A stretch of 60,726 bases of DNA, taken from positions 271-60,996 of the forward strand of contig NZ_AOJG01000002.1 of the NCBI RefSeq assembly GCF_000337375.1, read 5' to 3'. The first letter of the stretch is position 1, and the number at the start of each line of letters is the position of its first letter. A program made the translations under genes and the position numbers. Of this stretch, positions 25,540 through 33,830 are shown piece after piece. This DNA comes from Halorubrum lipolyticum DSM 21995. GTDB taxonomy: Archaea; Halobacteriota; Halobacteria; Halobacteriales; Haloferacaceae. The notes beneath the pieces are model-generated. The model saw nothing but the letters and a program-made list of their open reading frames with translations. It did no database searches and was not told where the DNA came from.

Positions 25540-26538
25540 ATGGAGACGAGGAAGGTGCAAGTCACCGGCGGGTCGACGTACACGGTCTCGATTCCGAAGA
25601 CGTGGGCGACCGACAACGACGTCGAGGCGGGAACCGAGATCGAGTTCCACCCGGACGGAGATTCGCTGTTCCTCACGCCGCGCTCCGAGGAGGAGCGCAC
25701 TCGGGGGACGCTCGATATCTCGGACCTAGCGGGACAGGCGCTCACCCGCGCGGTGACGACGATGTACGTCAGCGGGTTCGACGTGATCGAACTCGAGGGC
25801 GCCGAGATCACCACCGAGCAGCGGTCGACGGTCCGCGAGGCGGTTCAGAGTCTCGTCGGGTTAGAGGTGTTAGAGGAGACCCGCGACCGGGTGGTCGTGC
25901 AGGACCTGCTCGACTCCTCGGAGCTGTCGATCCACAACGCGGTCACGCGGATGCGGCTGATCTCGCTGTCGATGCTCGAAGACGCCATCGCGGCGCTCTC
26001 CGAGCGCGACCACGACCTCGCCAGCGACGTGATCGGGAGGGACGACGACCTCGACCGGCTCTGGCTCGTCGTCTCGCGGATCTTCCGGGCGACGCTCCGG
26101 ACCCCGAAGGCGGCCGAGGAGCTCGGGCTCCCCCGCGAAGAGTGCTTCGACTACCACTCCAGCGCCCGCCAGCTGGAGCGGATCGGCGACCACGCGACGA
26201 AGATCGCCCACCTGACGCTCAACATCGACGAACCGCTCCCCGACGACGTGGTCGAGGCGGTCAACGAGCTCCACGGCGACGCGGTCGAGGTGATCGACAC
26301 CGCGATGGACGCGCTGTTCGCGGACGACAGCGAGGAGGCGACCCGCCTCGCGAACGAGGCGCGCACCGGCGTCCGAGCCATCGATGAGCGGGTGCGCGCG
26401 ATCGACGAGCTGCTCCGCGATCTGGACCCCACCCGCGCGCAGCTGCTCGGACTGGTGGTCGACTCCGTGCTCCGCTCGGCCGATTACGGCGGTAACGTCG
26501 CCGAGACGGCGCTCCAGAAGGCCGCGCCGACGCCGTGA
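25540..26538 (+). CDS. AbrB-PhoU fusion regulator
   Basis: 332 residues. METRKVQVTGGSTYTVSIPK is a SpoVT/AbrB DNA-binding beta domain (residues 1-45). Two helical PhoU repeats follow, at about 105-210 and 210-330, with DYHSSARQLERIGDHATKIA as the metal-binding PhoU signature. Such proteins regulate phosphate transport genes; the PiT gene at 1867-3033 is a possible target but not adjacent. The stop overlaps the GTG of the next gene. Confidence 0.9.
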   Translation: METRKVQVTGGSTYTVSIPKTWATDNDVEAGTEIEFHPDGDSLFLTPRSEEERTRGTLDISDLAGQALTRAVTTMYVSGFDVIELEGAEITTEQRSTVREAVQSLVGLEVLEETRDRVVVQDLLDSSELSIHNAVTRMRLISLSMLEDAIAALSERDHDLASDVIGRDDDLDRLWLVVSRIFRATLRTPKAAEELGLPREECFDYHSSARQLERIGDHATKIAHLTLNIDEPLPDDVVEAVNELHGDAVEVIDTAMDALFADDSEEATRLANEARTGVRAIDERVRAIDELLRDLDPTRAQLLGLVVDSVLRSADYGGNVAETALQKAAPTP

Positions 26539-27299
26539 CTCTCGGTCGCGAGAACGTTCCCGACCGCCGAACCGTCGGCGTCGCGCTCGCGGCGCTGCTC
26601 CTCGTTGGCGCGGTCGTCGCCGTCGGGGCGGGGGCCTACTTCGCGGTCGGGCTGGGTCCCGACGAGGCCGCCCTCGACGCGGTGGAGTCCTCGGGCGACG
26701 TGACGGTCGACCGGCTCGACGGGGCGACGGTGGTCCGGAGCGGCCCGGTGACGGCGGAGACGCGAGGGCTCGTCTACTACCCCGGCGCTCGAGTGAACGC
26801 CGAGAGCTACGTCCCGACCGCCGCGGAGGCGGTCGCGGGGAGAGACGTGGCGGTCGTGATCGTCGATATGCCGCTGAACCTAGCCGTGCTGGGACCGAAC
26901 CGCGCCGACGACGCCCGGGAGGCGCTCCCGGCGATCGAGTCGTGGGCCGTCGGCGGCCACTCGCTGGGGGGCGCGATGGCCTGTCGATACGCCGCGGACA
27001 ACGCCGACGAGTTCGACGGGCTCGTGCTCCACGCCTCGTACTGCGACCGGGACGTCTCCGAGAGCGGGCTCCGCGTCCTCTCGGTGTTGGGCGCGGCCGA
27101 CGGCGTGCTCGACGCCGAGCGCGAGCGCGAGAGCCGCGCGAACCTCCCGCCGGACGCGCGGGTCGTCGAGCTCGACGGAGTCAACCACGCCGGGTTCGGC
27201 GCGTACGGCCCGCAGCGCGGCGACGAGTCGGTTCCCACCGATCCGGCCGCGATGCGCGAGCGCGTCGGCAACGTCACCGGCGCGTGGCTGGCCGGGTGA
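26535..27299 (+). CDS. Alpha/beta hydrolase with an N-terminal membrane anchor
   Basis: 254 residues. A transmembrane segment (VGVALAALLLVGAVVAVGAG, residues 14-33) precedes a hydrolase domain with the nucleophile elbow GGHSLGGAMACRYA, an acid in SVLGAADGVLD and a His in ELDGVNHAGFGAYG. The active site should face outside the cell. It starts with GTG overlapping the PhoU stop (GTGA), so it is translationally coupled. Substrate unknown. Confidence 0.84.
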   Translation: MTLGRENVPDRRTVGVALAALLLVGAVVAVGAGAYFAVGLGPDEAALDAVESSGDVTVDRLDGATVVRSGPVTAETRGLVYYPGARVNAESYVPTAAEAVAGRDVAVVIVDMPLNLAVLGPNRADDAREALPAIESWAVGGHSLGGAMACRYAADNADEFDGLVLHASYCDRDVSESGLRVLSVLGAADGVLDAERERESRANLPPDARVVELDGVNHAGFGAYGPQRGDESVPTDPAAMRERVGNVTGAWLAG

Positions 27300-27304
27300 G
27301 CGGG

Positions 27305-27310
27305 TTTTTT
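27305..27310 (+). terminator. T-tract terminator
   Basis: TTTTTT starts six bases after the hydrolase stop and is a likely archaeal U-tract terminator for the AbrB-PhoU/hydrolase pair. Confidence 0.4.
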
Positions 27311-27335
27311 GAGCGTCGCCGGCGGACTGATCGGT

Positions 27336-27719
27336 ATGCCAGAGATCGAACTCGGCGTGCCGAGAGGGGTCGTCGAGTCGCTTCCCGAGGAGGACGGCAC
27401 CGCCGAACAGGACATGCGGCGAGCGATCGCCGGGATCCAGTCCCGGCTGAACGACGAGATCGCGGGCGCGGAGCCCGCGGAGGCGGCCGAGGTCGTCGCC
27501 GACGCGGTCGAGCGCATGGAGGCGCAGGCGAGCACGTACCACGAGTTCGTCCCGGAGCTGCGCGCGTGGGGGCAGTCGCCGATCTACGCCATCGCGTGGC
27601 GGAACCTCTACGTGGAGCTCATCGGCCAGCTGTACGAGCACGAGTGGCTCGGCGACGAGCTCGGGCGCGAGCGCAACTTCCGGCTCGTCGAGGACGGGAT
27701 CCGGCTGTCGGACTTGTAA
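27336..27719 (+). CDS. Conserved helical haloarchaeal protein
   Basis: 127 residues, acidic, all helical by pattern. MPEIELGVPRGVVESLPEED is followed by AEQDMRRAIAGIQSRLNDE, then EFVPELRAWGQSPIYAIAWR and a C-terminal LYEHEWLGDELGR. No catalytic motif is apparent and no family is recognised. It converges with the GMC oxidoreductase gene. ATG 27336 is preferred over an upstream GTG that overlaps the T-tract. Confidence 0.68.
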   Translation: MPEIELGVPRGVVESLPEEDGTAEQDMRRAIAGIQSRLNDEIAGAEPAEAAEVVADAVERMEAQASTYHEFVPELRAWGQSPIYAIAWRNLYVELIGQLYEHEWLGDELGRERNFRLVEDGIRLSDL

Positions 27720-27774
27720 ACGCCCTCACGGGCGATCGGTCGGCGCCGTATCACGGCTGACTCGGCACCGTCCG

Positions 27775-29304
27775 TCAGTCCCCGATCATCGACGCCGCCC
27801 GCTCGCCGACGGCGATCGCGGGCGCGTTGGTGTTCCCGCTCGGAATGTTCGGCATCACGGACGTGTCGGCGACCCGGACGCCGTCGACGCCGCGGACGCG
27901 GAGTCGGTCGTCGACGACCGCCGACTCGTCGTCGCCCATCCGACACGTGCCGACCGGATGGTACACGGTGTGCGCGGTCTCGCGCACGTGTTCCTCGATC
28001 TCCGCGTCGGTCTGGACGTCCTCGCCCGGCCAGACCTCCTCGCCGCGGACCGAGTCGAGCGCCTCCGACTGCGCGATCTCCCGGGCTCGCTTGATACCCT
28101 CGCGCAGGACTTCGAGGTCGGGCTCGGCCGAGAGGTACCGCGGATCGATGACGGGGTCGTCGGTCGGGTCGGCCGAGGCGAGCGCCACCCGTCCCCGGCT
28201 CTCGGGGCGGAGCTGCGTCGATCCGATCGAGAAGCCGAGGCCCTCGGGGTTGTCGAAGCCGTGGTTCATGTAGTACGTGGGACAGAAGTGGAACTGGAGG
28301 TCCGGGGCGGGCTCGCCGTCGTCGACGTAGGTGTACCCGGCGCCCTCGCCGATGTTCGACGTCGGCGCCGGCGGCTCGTCGTCCGTCCGGTCGTACACGA
28401 CGAACGCGAACAGGTGGTCCTGGAGGTTTCGGCCGACGCCCGGGGAGTCGGCGACCACGTCGATGCCGTGCTCGCGCAGGTGGTCCGCCGGGCCCACGCC
28501 GGAGCACATCAGCAGCTGGGGCGAGTCGTAGGCGCCCGCGCTGAGCACCACCTCGTCCGCGACGTCGACTCGGTGGGTTTCCCCGTCGATCTCGTAGTCG
28601 ACGCCCACGGCGCGGTTCGCGTCGTCGAACCGGATATCGGTGACGTGCGCTCGGGTCTCGACGGTCAGGCCCTCGTGGTCCAGCACCGGCTTGATGAACG
28701 CCGCGGCGCTGCTGCAGCGCTTCCCGTCGCGTTGCGTCACGTGGTACAGTCCGGCGCCGGTCTGGCTCCGTCCGTTGATATCGACGTTCCGCTCCATGCC
28801 GCACTCGACGGCGGCCTCGACGAACGCCTCGGAGGTCGGATGCGGGTCGGACAGGTCGGCCACGGTCAACGGCCCGCCCTCGCCGTGGAACTCCTCGTCG
28901 CCGGTGCCGACGAAGTCCTCGCTCCGCTTGAACGCGTCGAGCATCGCGTCGTGGTCCCACCCCTCGTTCCCCATCGCCGCCCAGTTGTCGTAGTCCCACG
29001 GGACGCCGCGGTTGTATATCATCGCGTTGAGCGAACTCGACCCGCCGAGCGTCTTCCCGCGCGGGTGGTAGAGCCGCCGGTCGTTCATCTCCGGCTGTGG
29101 CTCGGTGTAGTACTCCCAGTCGGTCTCGGTCCGGAAGAGCTCGGGGAACCGAGCCGGCGTGGAGATAACCTCTTCGTGCTCCTCGTCGGGGGCGCCCGCT
29201 TCGAGCAGGACCACGTCGGCCCCCTGTTCGACGAGGCGGCGAGCGACCACACAACCGGCCGACCCCGCGCCGACGACCGCGTAGTCGTACGTCTCTCCTG
29301 TCAT
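27775..29304 (-). CDS. GMC-family FAD oxidoreductase (choline dehydrogenase-like)
   Basis: 509 residues. The FAD-binding YDYAVVGAGSAGCVVARRL is at the N-terminus, the first GMC signature is GGSSSLNAMIYNRG, the second is SAGAYDSPQLLMCSGVGP, and the catalytic His region is HPVGTCRMGDDE. It oxidises an alcohol to an aldehyde or ketone. Choline is one candidate substrate but not proven. ATG 29304 starts five residues before the Rossmann fold; longer frames add Arg/Ser-rich sequence. Confidence 0.91.
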   Translation of the reverse strand: MTGETYDYAVVGAGSAGCVVARRLVEQGADVVLLEAGAPDEEHEEVISTPARFPELFRTETDWEYYTEPQPEMNDRRLYHPRGKTLGGSSSLNAMIYNRGVPWDYDNWAAMGNEGWDHDAMLDAFKRSEDFVGTGDEEFHGEGGPLTVADLSDPHPTSEAFVEAAVECGMERNVDINGRSQTGAGLYHVTQRDGKRCSSAAAFIKPVLDHEGLTVETRAHVTDIRFDDANRAVGVDYEIDGETHRVDVADEVVLSAGAYDSPQLLMCSGVGPADHLREHGIDVVADSPGVGRNLQDHLFAFVVYDRTDDEPPAPTSNIGEGAGYTYVDDGEPAPDLQFHFCPTYYMNHGFDNPEGLGFSIGSTQLRPESRGRVALASADPTDDPVIDPRYLSAEPDLEVLREGIKRAREIAQSEALDSVRGEEVWPGEDVQTDAEIEEHVRETAHTVYHPVGTCRMGDDESAVVDDRLRVRGVDGVRVADTSVMPNIPSGNTNAPAIAVGERAASMIGD

Positions 29305-29422
29305 TTCGATCGCCTCGACGGACCGACCCCACCTAAACGCTCTGGTACCACACCACACGGAGAGGCGGTTCCGATCCCCGCTGCGGGACCGTTTTATGTT
29401 GGTCCGGACCGATCGTGGGCAC

Positions 29423-29704
29423 ATGGAACTGGAACTGCGGTTCTTCGCGACGTTTCGCGAGGCCGCCGGCGGGAAGATCGTCGAGGCGGAGTTCGCCGAC
29501 GGATCGAGCGTCGGGGACGTGTTGCGAGAGCTGGAGACCGACTACGAGGGCATGAGCGGTCGGCTGATCGTCGACGGCGACCTCGCTCCCCAGATCAACG
29601 TGCTGAAGAACGGTCGGGAGGTGCTCCACCTCGAGGGGTTGGAGACGTCCTTGGAAGACGGCGACCGGCTCTCGGTGTTCCCGCCGGTGGCGGGCGGCAC
29701 ATGA
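29423..29704 (+). CDS. MoaD/SAMP-like ubiquitin-fold modifier ending in Gly-Gly-Thr
   Basis: 93 residues of beta-grasp sequence: LELRFFATFREAAGGKIVEA, SSVGDVLRELETDYEGM, DLAPQINVLKNGREV, and the end LSVFPPVAGGT. MoaD and the archaeal SAMP proteins end in a free diglycine that is adenylated by an E1-like enzyme. Here one Thr follows Gly-Gly, because the stop codon overlaps the ATG of the next gene. A GTTTTATG box near 29391 fits a leaderless start. It may act in molybdopterin sulfur transfer or protein conjugation. Confidence 0.87.
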   Translation: MELELRFFATFREAAGGKIVEAEFADGSSVGDVLRELETDYEGMSGRLIVDGDLAPQINVLKNGREVLHLEGLETSLEDGDRLSVFPPVAGGT

Positions 29705-30042
29705 CCGCCGACGGCGACGCGGGCGGAGGCGAGGCCGGAGTCGACCTCCCGTCCGCGGAGGAGGGGTGGGAGCGGAAGACGATCGCGTATCGCGGCATTT
29801 CGCGGCGGCTCGCGGCCCATTACCTCGTCAACCTCGGCGGCGAGCTCGTCGGCACTGACGACCCGGCGGAGGCGACCCGCGTAGACGGTGACGGGTGGCG
29901 GGTCGCGCTCAGGGCCGAGACGGTGACGGCCGCGGCCGCCATCACGCTCACCGAGGTGACCGCGGAGTTCGTCGGCGACCCGGAGGCGCTCGCGGAGCTC
30001 CTCCCGAAGTACCGGCAGAAGGCGATGCGCGCCGGCGGGTGA
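29701..30042 (+). CDS. Small protein coupled to the MoaD-like gene
   Basis: 113 residues. After an acidic tail (residues 1-25) the sequence alternates strands and helices: ERKTIAYRGISRRLAAHYLV, WRVALRAETVTAAAAITLTE, and a helix ending KYRQKAMRAGG. It has a terminal Gly-Gly. The ATGA overlap shows coupling to the MoaD-like gene. It may be a separate version of the domain fused to some MoaD-related proteins, but I am not certain. Confidence 0.68.
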   Translation: MTADGDAGGGEAGVDLPSAEEGWERKTIAYRGISRRLAAHYLVNLGGELVGTDDPAEATRVDGDGWRVALRAETVTAAAAITLTEVTAEFVGDPEALAELLPKYRQKAMRAGG

Positions 30043-30467
30043 TGGCCGGGGAGGAGGGGCCGCCGGGACCGGGGTCGGAGCCGCCCTCACCGGCCGGCGA
30101 CTACCCGATCGAGGGGACGGCGCTCGTGAAGACGGCGGCGCTCGCGAGCGTCCCCGCCGAGCGTCTCCCCGAACTGCTCGCGCGGGTGCAGGCCGACCTC
30201 GGTCCGCGGCTCGACGAGTACCGCCGGCGGTACGAGCGCATCGCGGCGGAGTCGGACCGCGAGACGTTCCTCGTCGAGACCGACCACTGGGAGGGCGTCG
30301 GGGAGCGACTCGGCCTCTCGGACCGCGAGCGCGACGCCGTCGCCCGCGCCCACGAGGCCGCCGTCGAGCGCGCCGGCGGGAGCGACCGCCGCGCGGAGTT
30401 CGAGACCGCCCTGGAGATCCGGTCGGGCGTCGTGATCGGCGTGTCCGACGACTCGAGCGCGGAGTGA
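30042..30467 (+). CDS. Conserved acidic protein, third gene of the MoaD-like operon
   Basis: 141 residues. A Pro/Gly-rich N-terminus (1-22) is followed by a helical domain: GTALVKTAALASVPAERLPE, DLGPRLDEYRRRYER, a WEGVGERLGLSDRERDAV segment, and RAEFETALEIRSGVVIG. It is read from ATG 30042, overlapping the previous stop (TGATG). No family is recognised. Its 3' end has been duplicated as 23-base repeats immediately downstream. Confidence 0.65.
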   Translation: MAGEEGPPGPGSEPPSPAGDYPIEGTALVKTAALASVPAERLPELLARVQADLGPRLDEYRRRYERIAAESDRETFLVETDHWEGVGERLGLSDRERDAVARAHEAAVERAGGSDRRAEFETALEIRSGVVIGVSDDSSAE

Positions 30468-30474
30468 CGGGGCA

Positions 30475-30543
30475 CTCCGGCGCGAAGTAACGGCCCGCTC
30501 CGGCGCGAAGTAACGGCCCGCTCCGGCGCGGAGTGACGCCCGG
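30475..30543 (+). repeat. Three 23-base tandem repeats derived from the gene's 3' end
   Basis: Units start at 30475, 30498 and 30521 (CTCCGGCGCGAAGTAACGG type); the last is diverged. A related unit at about 30451-30474 is the end of the upstream gene, including its stop codon. Every unit keeps an in-frame-type stop (TAA or TGA), so the array repeats a gene's tail outside the coding region. Confidence 0.85.
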
Positions 30544-30590
30544 TTGCGTCCACCGACGCCTTTTCGACGCCCCGCGCGGGACGTGTCGGT

Positions 30591-31310
30591 ATGCGACTCG
30601 CTCGCCTGCTCACGCCGGACGGACCGGTCTCCGGACGCTACGAAGACGGGACGATCGTCGCCGACGACGGCCGCTACGAGGTCGGCCGCGACGGTCGGCT
30701 CCTCCCGCCGTGCGACCCGAGCGCGCTCTACTGCGTCGGCCGGAACTACGCGGAGACGCTCGACCAGATGGAGTACGAGCGCCCCGAGGAGCCGGACTTC
30801 TTCATCAAACCGCCCGCGAGCCTGCTTGCGCACGGCGAGCCGATCCGGTACCCCGAGTGGACCGACGAGCTGACGTACGCCGGCGAGCTCGTCGCCGTCA
30901 TCGACGAGCGGTGCCGCGATGTCGAGCCCGCCGACGTGCCCGAGGTCGTCCGCGGCTACACCGTCATGAACGACGTGGACGCGCTCGACCAGCAGGGCCG
31001 GACCGCGCGCAAGGCGTTCGACGGCTCCGCGCCGCTCGGCCCGTGGATCGAGACCGACGTCGACCCGACGAGCCTCGACGTCTCGACGACGGTCGGCGGG
31101 GAGCAGCGGCAGGACGCCAACACCGAGCTGATGCTGTTCGGGCCCCGCGAGATCGTCTCGTACCTCTCGAAGCGGTTCACCTTCGAACCCGGCGACTGCG
31201 TCGCCTTCGGGAGCCCGGCGAACCCCGGACTCGTCGAGCCGGGCGAGCGCGTCGAGATCACCTACGAGGGCGTCGGAACGCTGTCGAACCCGGTCGTCGA
31301 CGGGGAGTAA
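30591..31310 (+). CDS. Fumarylacetoacetate hydrolase-family protein
   Basis: 239 residues. YCVGRNYAETLDQM, PDFFIKPPASLLAHGEPI, YAGELVAVIDERC (the metal-ligand Glu) and YTVMNDVDALDQQ follow the FAH fold. Ligands fit the metal-dependent FAH/MhpD-type decarboxylase or hydrolase group acting on aromatic or sugar catabolites. ATG 30591 begins the domain. A T-tract terminator lies 11 bases after the stop. Confidence 0.9.
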   Translation: MRLARLLTPDGPVSGRYEDGTIVADDGRYEVGRDGRLLPPCDPSALYCVGRNYAETLDQMEYERPEEPDFFIKPPASLLAHGEPIRYPEWTDELTYAGELVAVIDERCRDVEPADVPEVVRGYTVMNDVDALDQQGRTARKAFDGSAPLGPWIETDVDPTSLDVSTTVGGEQRQDANTELMLFGPREIVSYLSKRFTFEPGDCVAFGSPANPGLVEPGERVEITYEGVGTLSNPVVDGE

Positions 31311-31320
31311 GCGAGATCGC

Positions 31321-31326
31321 TTTTTT
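31321..31326 (+). terminator. T-tract terminator after the FAH-family gene
   Basis: TTTTTT follows GATCGC just after the stop codon and separates this gene from the convergent polysaccharide cluster. Confidence 0.45.
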
Positions 31327-31365
31327 GAACATGTGGGTTGGGCGCCGACGAGCGCCCGCCTGGTC

Positions 31366-32940
31366 TCAGGCGTCCCCCTTATAAACGAGCGCGTCGGCGA
31401 GCGAATCGAACTCGCATCCCGTGTCCGGTTCGATGCGGAGGCCGCCGTCGTCGGCACCCGTTCGGTCCCGTAGCGGCAGCAGATCGTCGAGAACCGACGC
31501 CGAGATCAGCATCGTCGAGATCGGGCGGTCCGTCGGTCCGAACCGGAGTGCGTCGCCCCGAGCGGCCGGGTCCGGAAGTCGGGCGCCCTCGTCGGACGCG
31601 TACCCGCAGAACGCGACGCCGACGTCGGGGTCCCGTTCGAGCAGCGGAACCTGCGACGAGAGCTTTTCGGGATGCAGCCGGTCGTCGTCGTCGAGCAGTT
31701 GGACGTACTTTCCGTCGGCGACCTCGATGCCGCTCGTTCGCGCCCGGTCTGCGCCGCGTCGTTCGGGATGCTCGACGTATTCCGCGTCGTATCTCTCGGC
31801 GACCGCGCGCGCGTTTCCGGTCCCGGAGTCGTCGACGACGATGATCTCGACCGGCGCGTAGCGCTGATCCAGAACGCTCTCGATGGCCGTAGCGAGCCGT
31901 TCGTTCCGGTGGTCCGTCGGGATAACGACCGACACGAGCGGTCCCGATCGGACGCGCGAGTCGGAGGGTTCCGCGTCGCCACTCCGCGGGGTCTCACGGA
32001 CGCCTCCATCGGTACCCGAAGCAGGCGCCTCCTCGGGCGGGTGCGAAGCTGATTCCCTCTCGGGCGGGTGCGGTTTCGTCCGGTCGCCGGTCACCGTCAG
32101 CCACGGGACGTTCACGAGAGCCGGCGTCCGGATCCCCGGCGGATGACCGAATAGCCTCACCGGGAACGGAGTGACGACTTCGCCGATGTGGTTCCCGTGG
32201 TCGGAGGTGACGACGATCGTCTCGTCCAACGCGTCGACGAGTTCCCGCACGTAGGGCAGCACGAGCCACAGGTTCTCCTCGTACGCCTGCCGAACGGGCT
32301 CGGCCGAGTAGGTCCCGTCGCGGAGCGCGTCCCAGATCGGTTTCTCCTCCTCGTCGGAGTTCTCGCCTTTCGCCCGTTGTTTCCCTCTCATCCGCCCGTG
32401 ATCGAGACGCTTGCCGAGCGGACCGATAAACGGGTAGTGCGGCTGCACGAAGTGCGTGATGATCCGCCGGTCGGGGTACCGATCACGCGCCGCTTCGGTC
32501 GCGGCGGCCATCGCCGCCGGTGGGAGCGTCCCGAGGTCGTCGTCCCAATCGGTCTCCCAGACGTCGATGACGTCGTGAAAGACGTCGTCGAGATCGACGG
32601 AACACCAGTCGTCGATCCGGTGCATCGGGTTCGCGGTCACGTAGACCGCGTCGTCGTAGGTCTTCCCTCCGAACGTCCGTTCCAGAAACTCCGGTGTCGC
32701 GGTCGCGACCGAAGTTCGGGCGGACAGGTCGCCGTCGATCCAGTTCTGTCGTTCGAACATATCGAACCGACAGCCGTCCAAGACGACGAGCAGGTCCCAC
32801 TCCTCGGCCATGACGTCACAGCCCGGGGGCGTTCGCCACGAAAAGTACGTCTTCATCGCCAGTTGGGTCCCGATCCCGACCGGACGGGGGAGATAGTCGA
32901 TACCGAGAGGCCGGATTCGACGGCGGGTTTTCTTGTTCAT
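31366..32940 (-). CDS. Fusion: sulfatase/alkaline phosphatase-like domain plus truncated GT2 glycosyltransferase
   Basis: 524 residues. Residues 1-290 are an alkaline-phosphatase-superfamily domain: WDLLVVLDGCRFDMF, TSVATATPEFLERTFG, HFVQPHYPFIGPLGKRL and VTSDHGNHIGE are the metal-binding and nucleophile-region motifs of haloarchaeal sulfatase-like proteins. A Ser/Pro/Glu-rich linker (about 290-330) leads to a GT2 domain with VSVVIPTDHRNERL, IIVVDDSGTG and VQLLDDDDRLHPEK. The GT2 part stops at ALVYKGDA, about where the complete paralogue at 35473-36402 continues for another 100 residues, so the acceptor half is missing. It overlaps the upstream ParB-fold gene by four bases. A fusion of unknown activity, probably in surface polysaccharide or glycan modification. 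Confidence 0.82.
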   Translation of the reverse strand: MNKKTRRRIRPLGIDYLPRPVGIGTQLAMKTYFSWRTPPGCDVMAEEWDLLVVLDGCRFDMFERQNWIDGDLSARTSVATATPEFLERTFGGKTYDDAVYVTANPMHRIDDWCSVDLDDVFHDVIDVWETDWDDDLGTLPPAAMAAATEAARDRYPDRRIITHFVQPHYPFIGPLGKRLDHGRMRGKQRAKGENSDEEEKPIWDALRDGTYSAEPVRQAYEENLWLVLPYVRELVDALDETIVVTSDHGNHIGEVVTPFPVRLFGHPPGIRTPALVNVPWLTVTGDRTKPHPPERESASHPPEEAPASGTDGGVRETPRSGDAEPSDSRVRSGPLVSVVIPTDHRNERLATAIESVLDQRYAPVEIIVVDDSGTGNARAVAERYDAEYVEHPERRGADRARTSGIEVADGKYVQLLDDDDRLHPEKLSSQVPLLERDPDVGVAFCGYASDEGARLPDPAARGDALRFGPTDRPISTMLISASVLDDLLPLRDRTGADDGGLRIEPDTGCEFDSLADALVYKGDA

Positions 32941-33830
32941 GCGATGGCTTTGTGTCGCGAAACGCCGTCTGCGGGCCGAGCAGAGATGTCTCGCAGGTCC
33001 GGGTGGTCGGTACCGGGGCGATCACCGTCGGCCACGGCGCGACGGGTCCGCATCCAATCCGCGTGGCGCACGAGGAAGGCCACGGGCACCGCGTCGAGTT
33101 CGAGCAGCTTGGCGATACAGAGCCGGTGTTTCCCGCTGGTGAGCAGCAGTTCGCCGTCTCGTCCGACGTCGACGACGATCTCGCGCTCGAGCGCGTCGAT
33201 GAAGTTCCCGTCGCGATCGCGGGGCGCGGTCCGTTCCCGATAACTCAGACAGCCGTGCCGCTTCATGCTCCGATGGATCTGCTCCAGTTTCTCACACCGG
33301 TCGAGGACGTCGGCCCGGGTCCGACAGTCGTGCCAGACGTACTCGGCACCGTCTTCGAGGCGGGAGATGACCTCTCCGATAAACCGCGTTTCGGTCCACT
33401 GTCGGCCGTCGAGAAAGCGGGCGCGAAGCGCCCGGTACAGCGGACTCTCCGCGATGGTGTCGGCGTGGAAGAGCTCCTCCGGCGGCCCGCCGTAGGTCGG
33501 TGCCGCCTCGTGCGGACGCCTGTCCCAGTCGCCGTCTCTCACGGTCCCGAACAACTGGTCCCGGTTCCTCCACGGCGGGTAACACCGCCGCGTGAACCGA
33601 CGTATCCGGGACGGAGAGGCCGAGCCGATCTTGAACGGGTCCGGCGCCGCCGCGCTCTCGTCGAAATCGGTCGGGTACTGTCGCCGGTAGTAGGACGGAG
33701 CGACAGACCAGTAGGCCGACTTCGTCAGCGGCGACGCGAGCGGACTTCGAAGGAGGACGTACTCCGATCCGAGACGAGCGGTTCCCTCGACACCCCGATC
33801 CGCGTACACGTCGGCGATCGCTCCAAGCAT
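32937..33830 (-). CDS. ParB-fold-like protein of the polysaccharide cluster
   Basis: 297 residues. The N-terminal 130 residues are helical and Arg/Tyr-rich. The C-terminal segment EIVVDVGRDGELLLTSGKHR followed by LCIAKLLELDAVPVAFLVRH has the ParB/sulfiredoxin-like pattern of proteins common in haloarchaeal glycosylation clusters. Role unknown. It precedes and overlaps the sulfatase-like/GT2 fusion, so the two are coupled. A CTAACAAT box at 33857-33864 (minus strand) lies 34 bases upstream of the start. Confidence 0.75.
   Translation of the reverse strand: MLGAIADVYADRGVEGTARLGSEYVLLRSPLASPLTKSAYWSVAPSYYRRQYPTDFDESAAAPDPFKIGSASPSRIRRFTRRCYPPWRNRDQLFGTVRDGDWDRRPHEAAPTYGGPPEELFHADTIAESPLYRALRARFLDGRQWTETRFIGEVISRLEDGAEYVWHDCRTRADVLDRCEKLEQIHRSMKRHGCLSYRERTAPRDRDGNFIDALEREIVVDVGRDGELLLTSGKHRLCIAKLLELDAVPVAFLVRHADWMRTRRAVADGDRPGTDHPDLRDISARPADGVSRHKAIA

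Noticed and set aside
27958-29700. Long plus-strand frame opposite the GMC oxidoreductase
   Set aside because: It mirrors the coding strand of the oxidoreductase and only its last 113 codons, from 29701, form a real gene.
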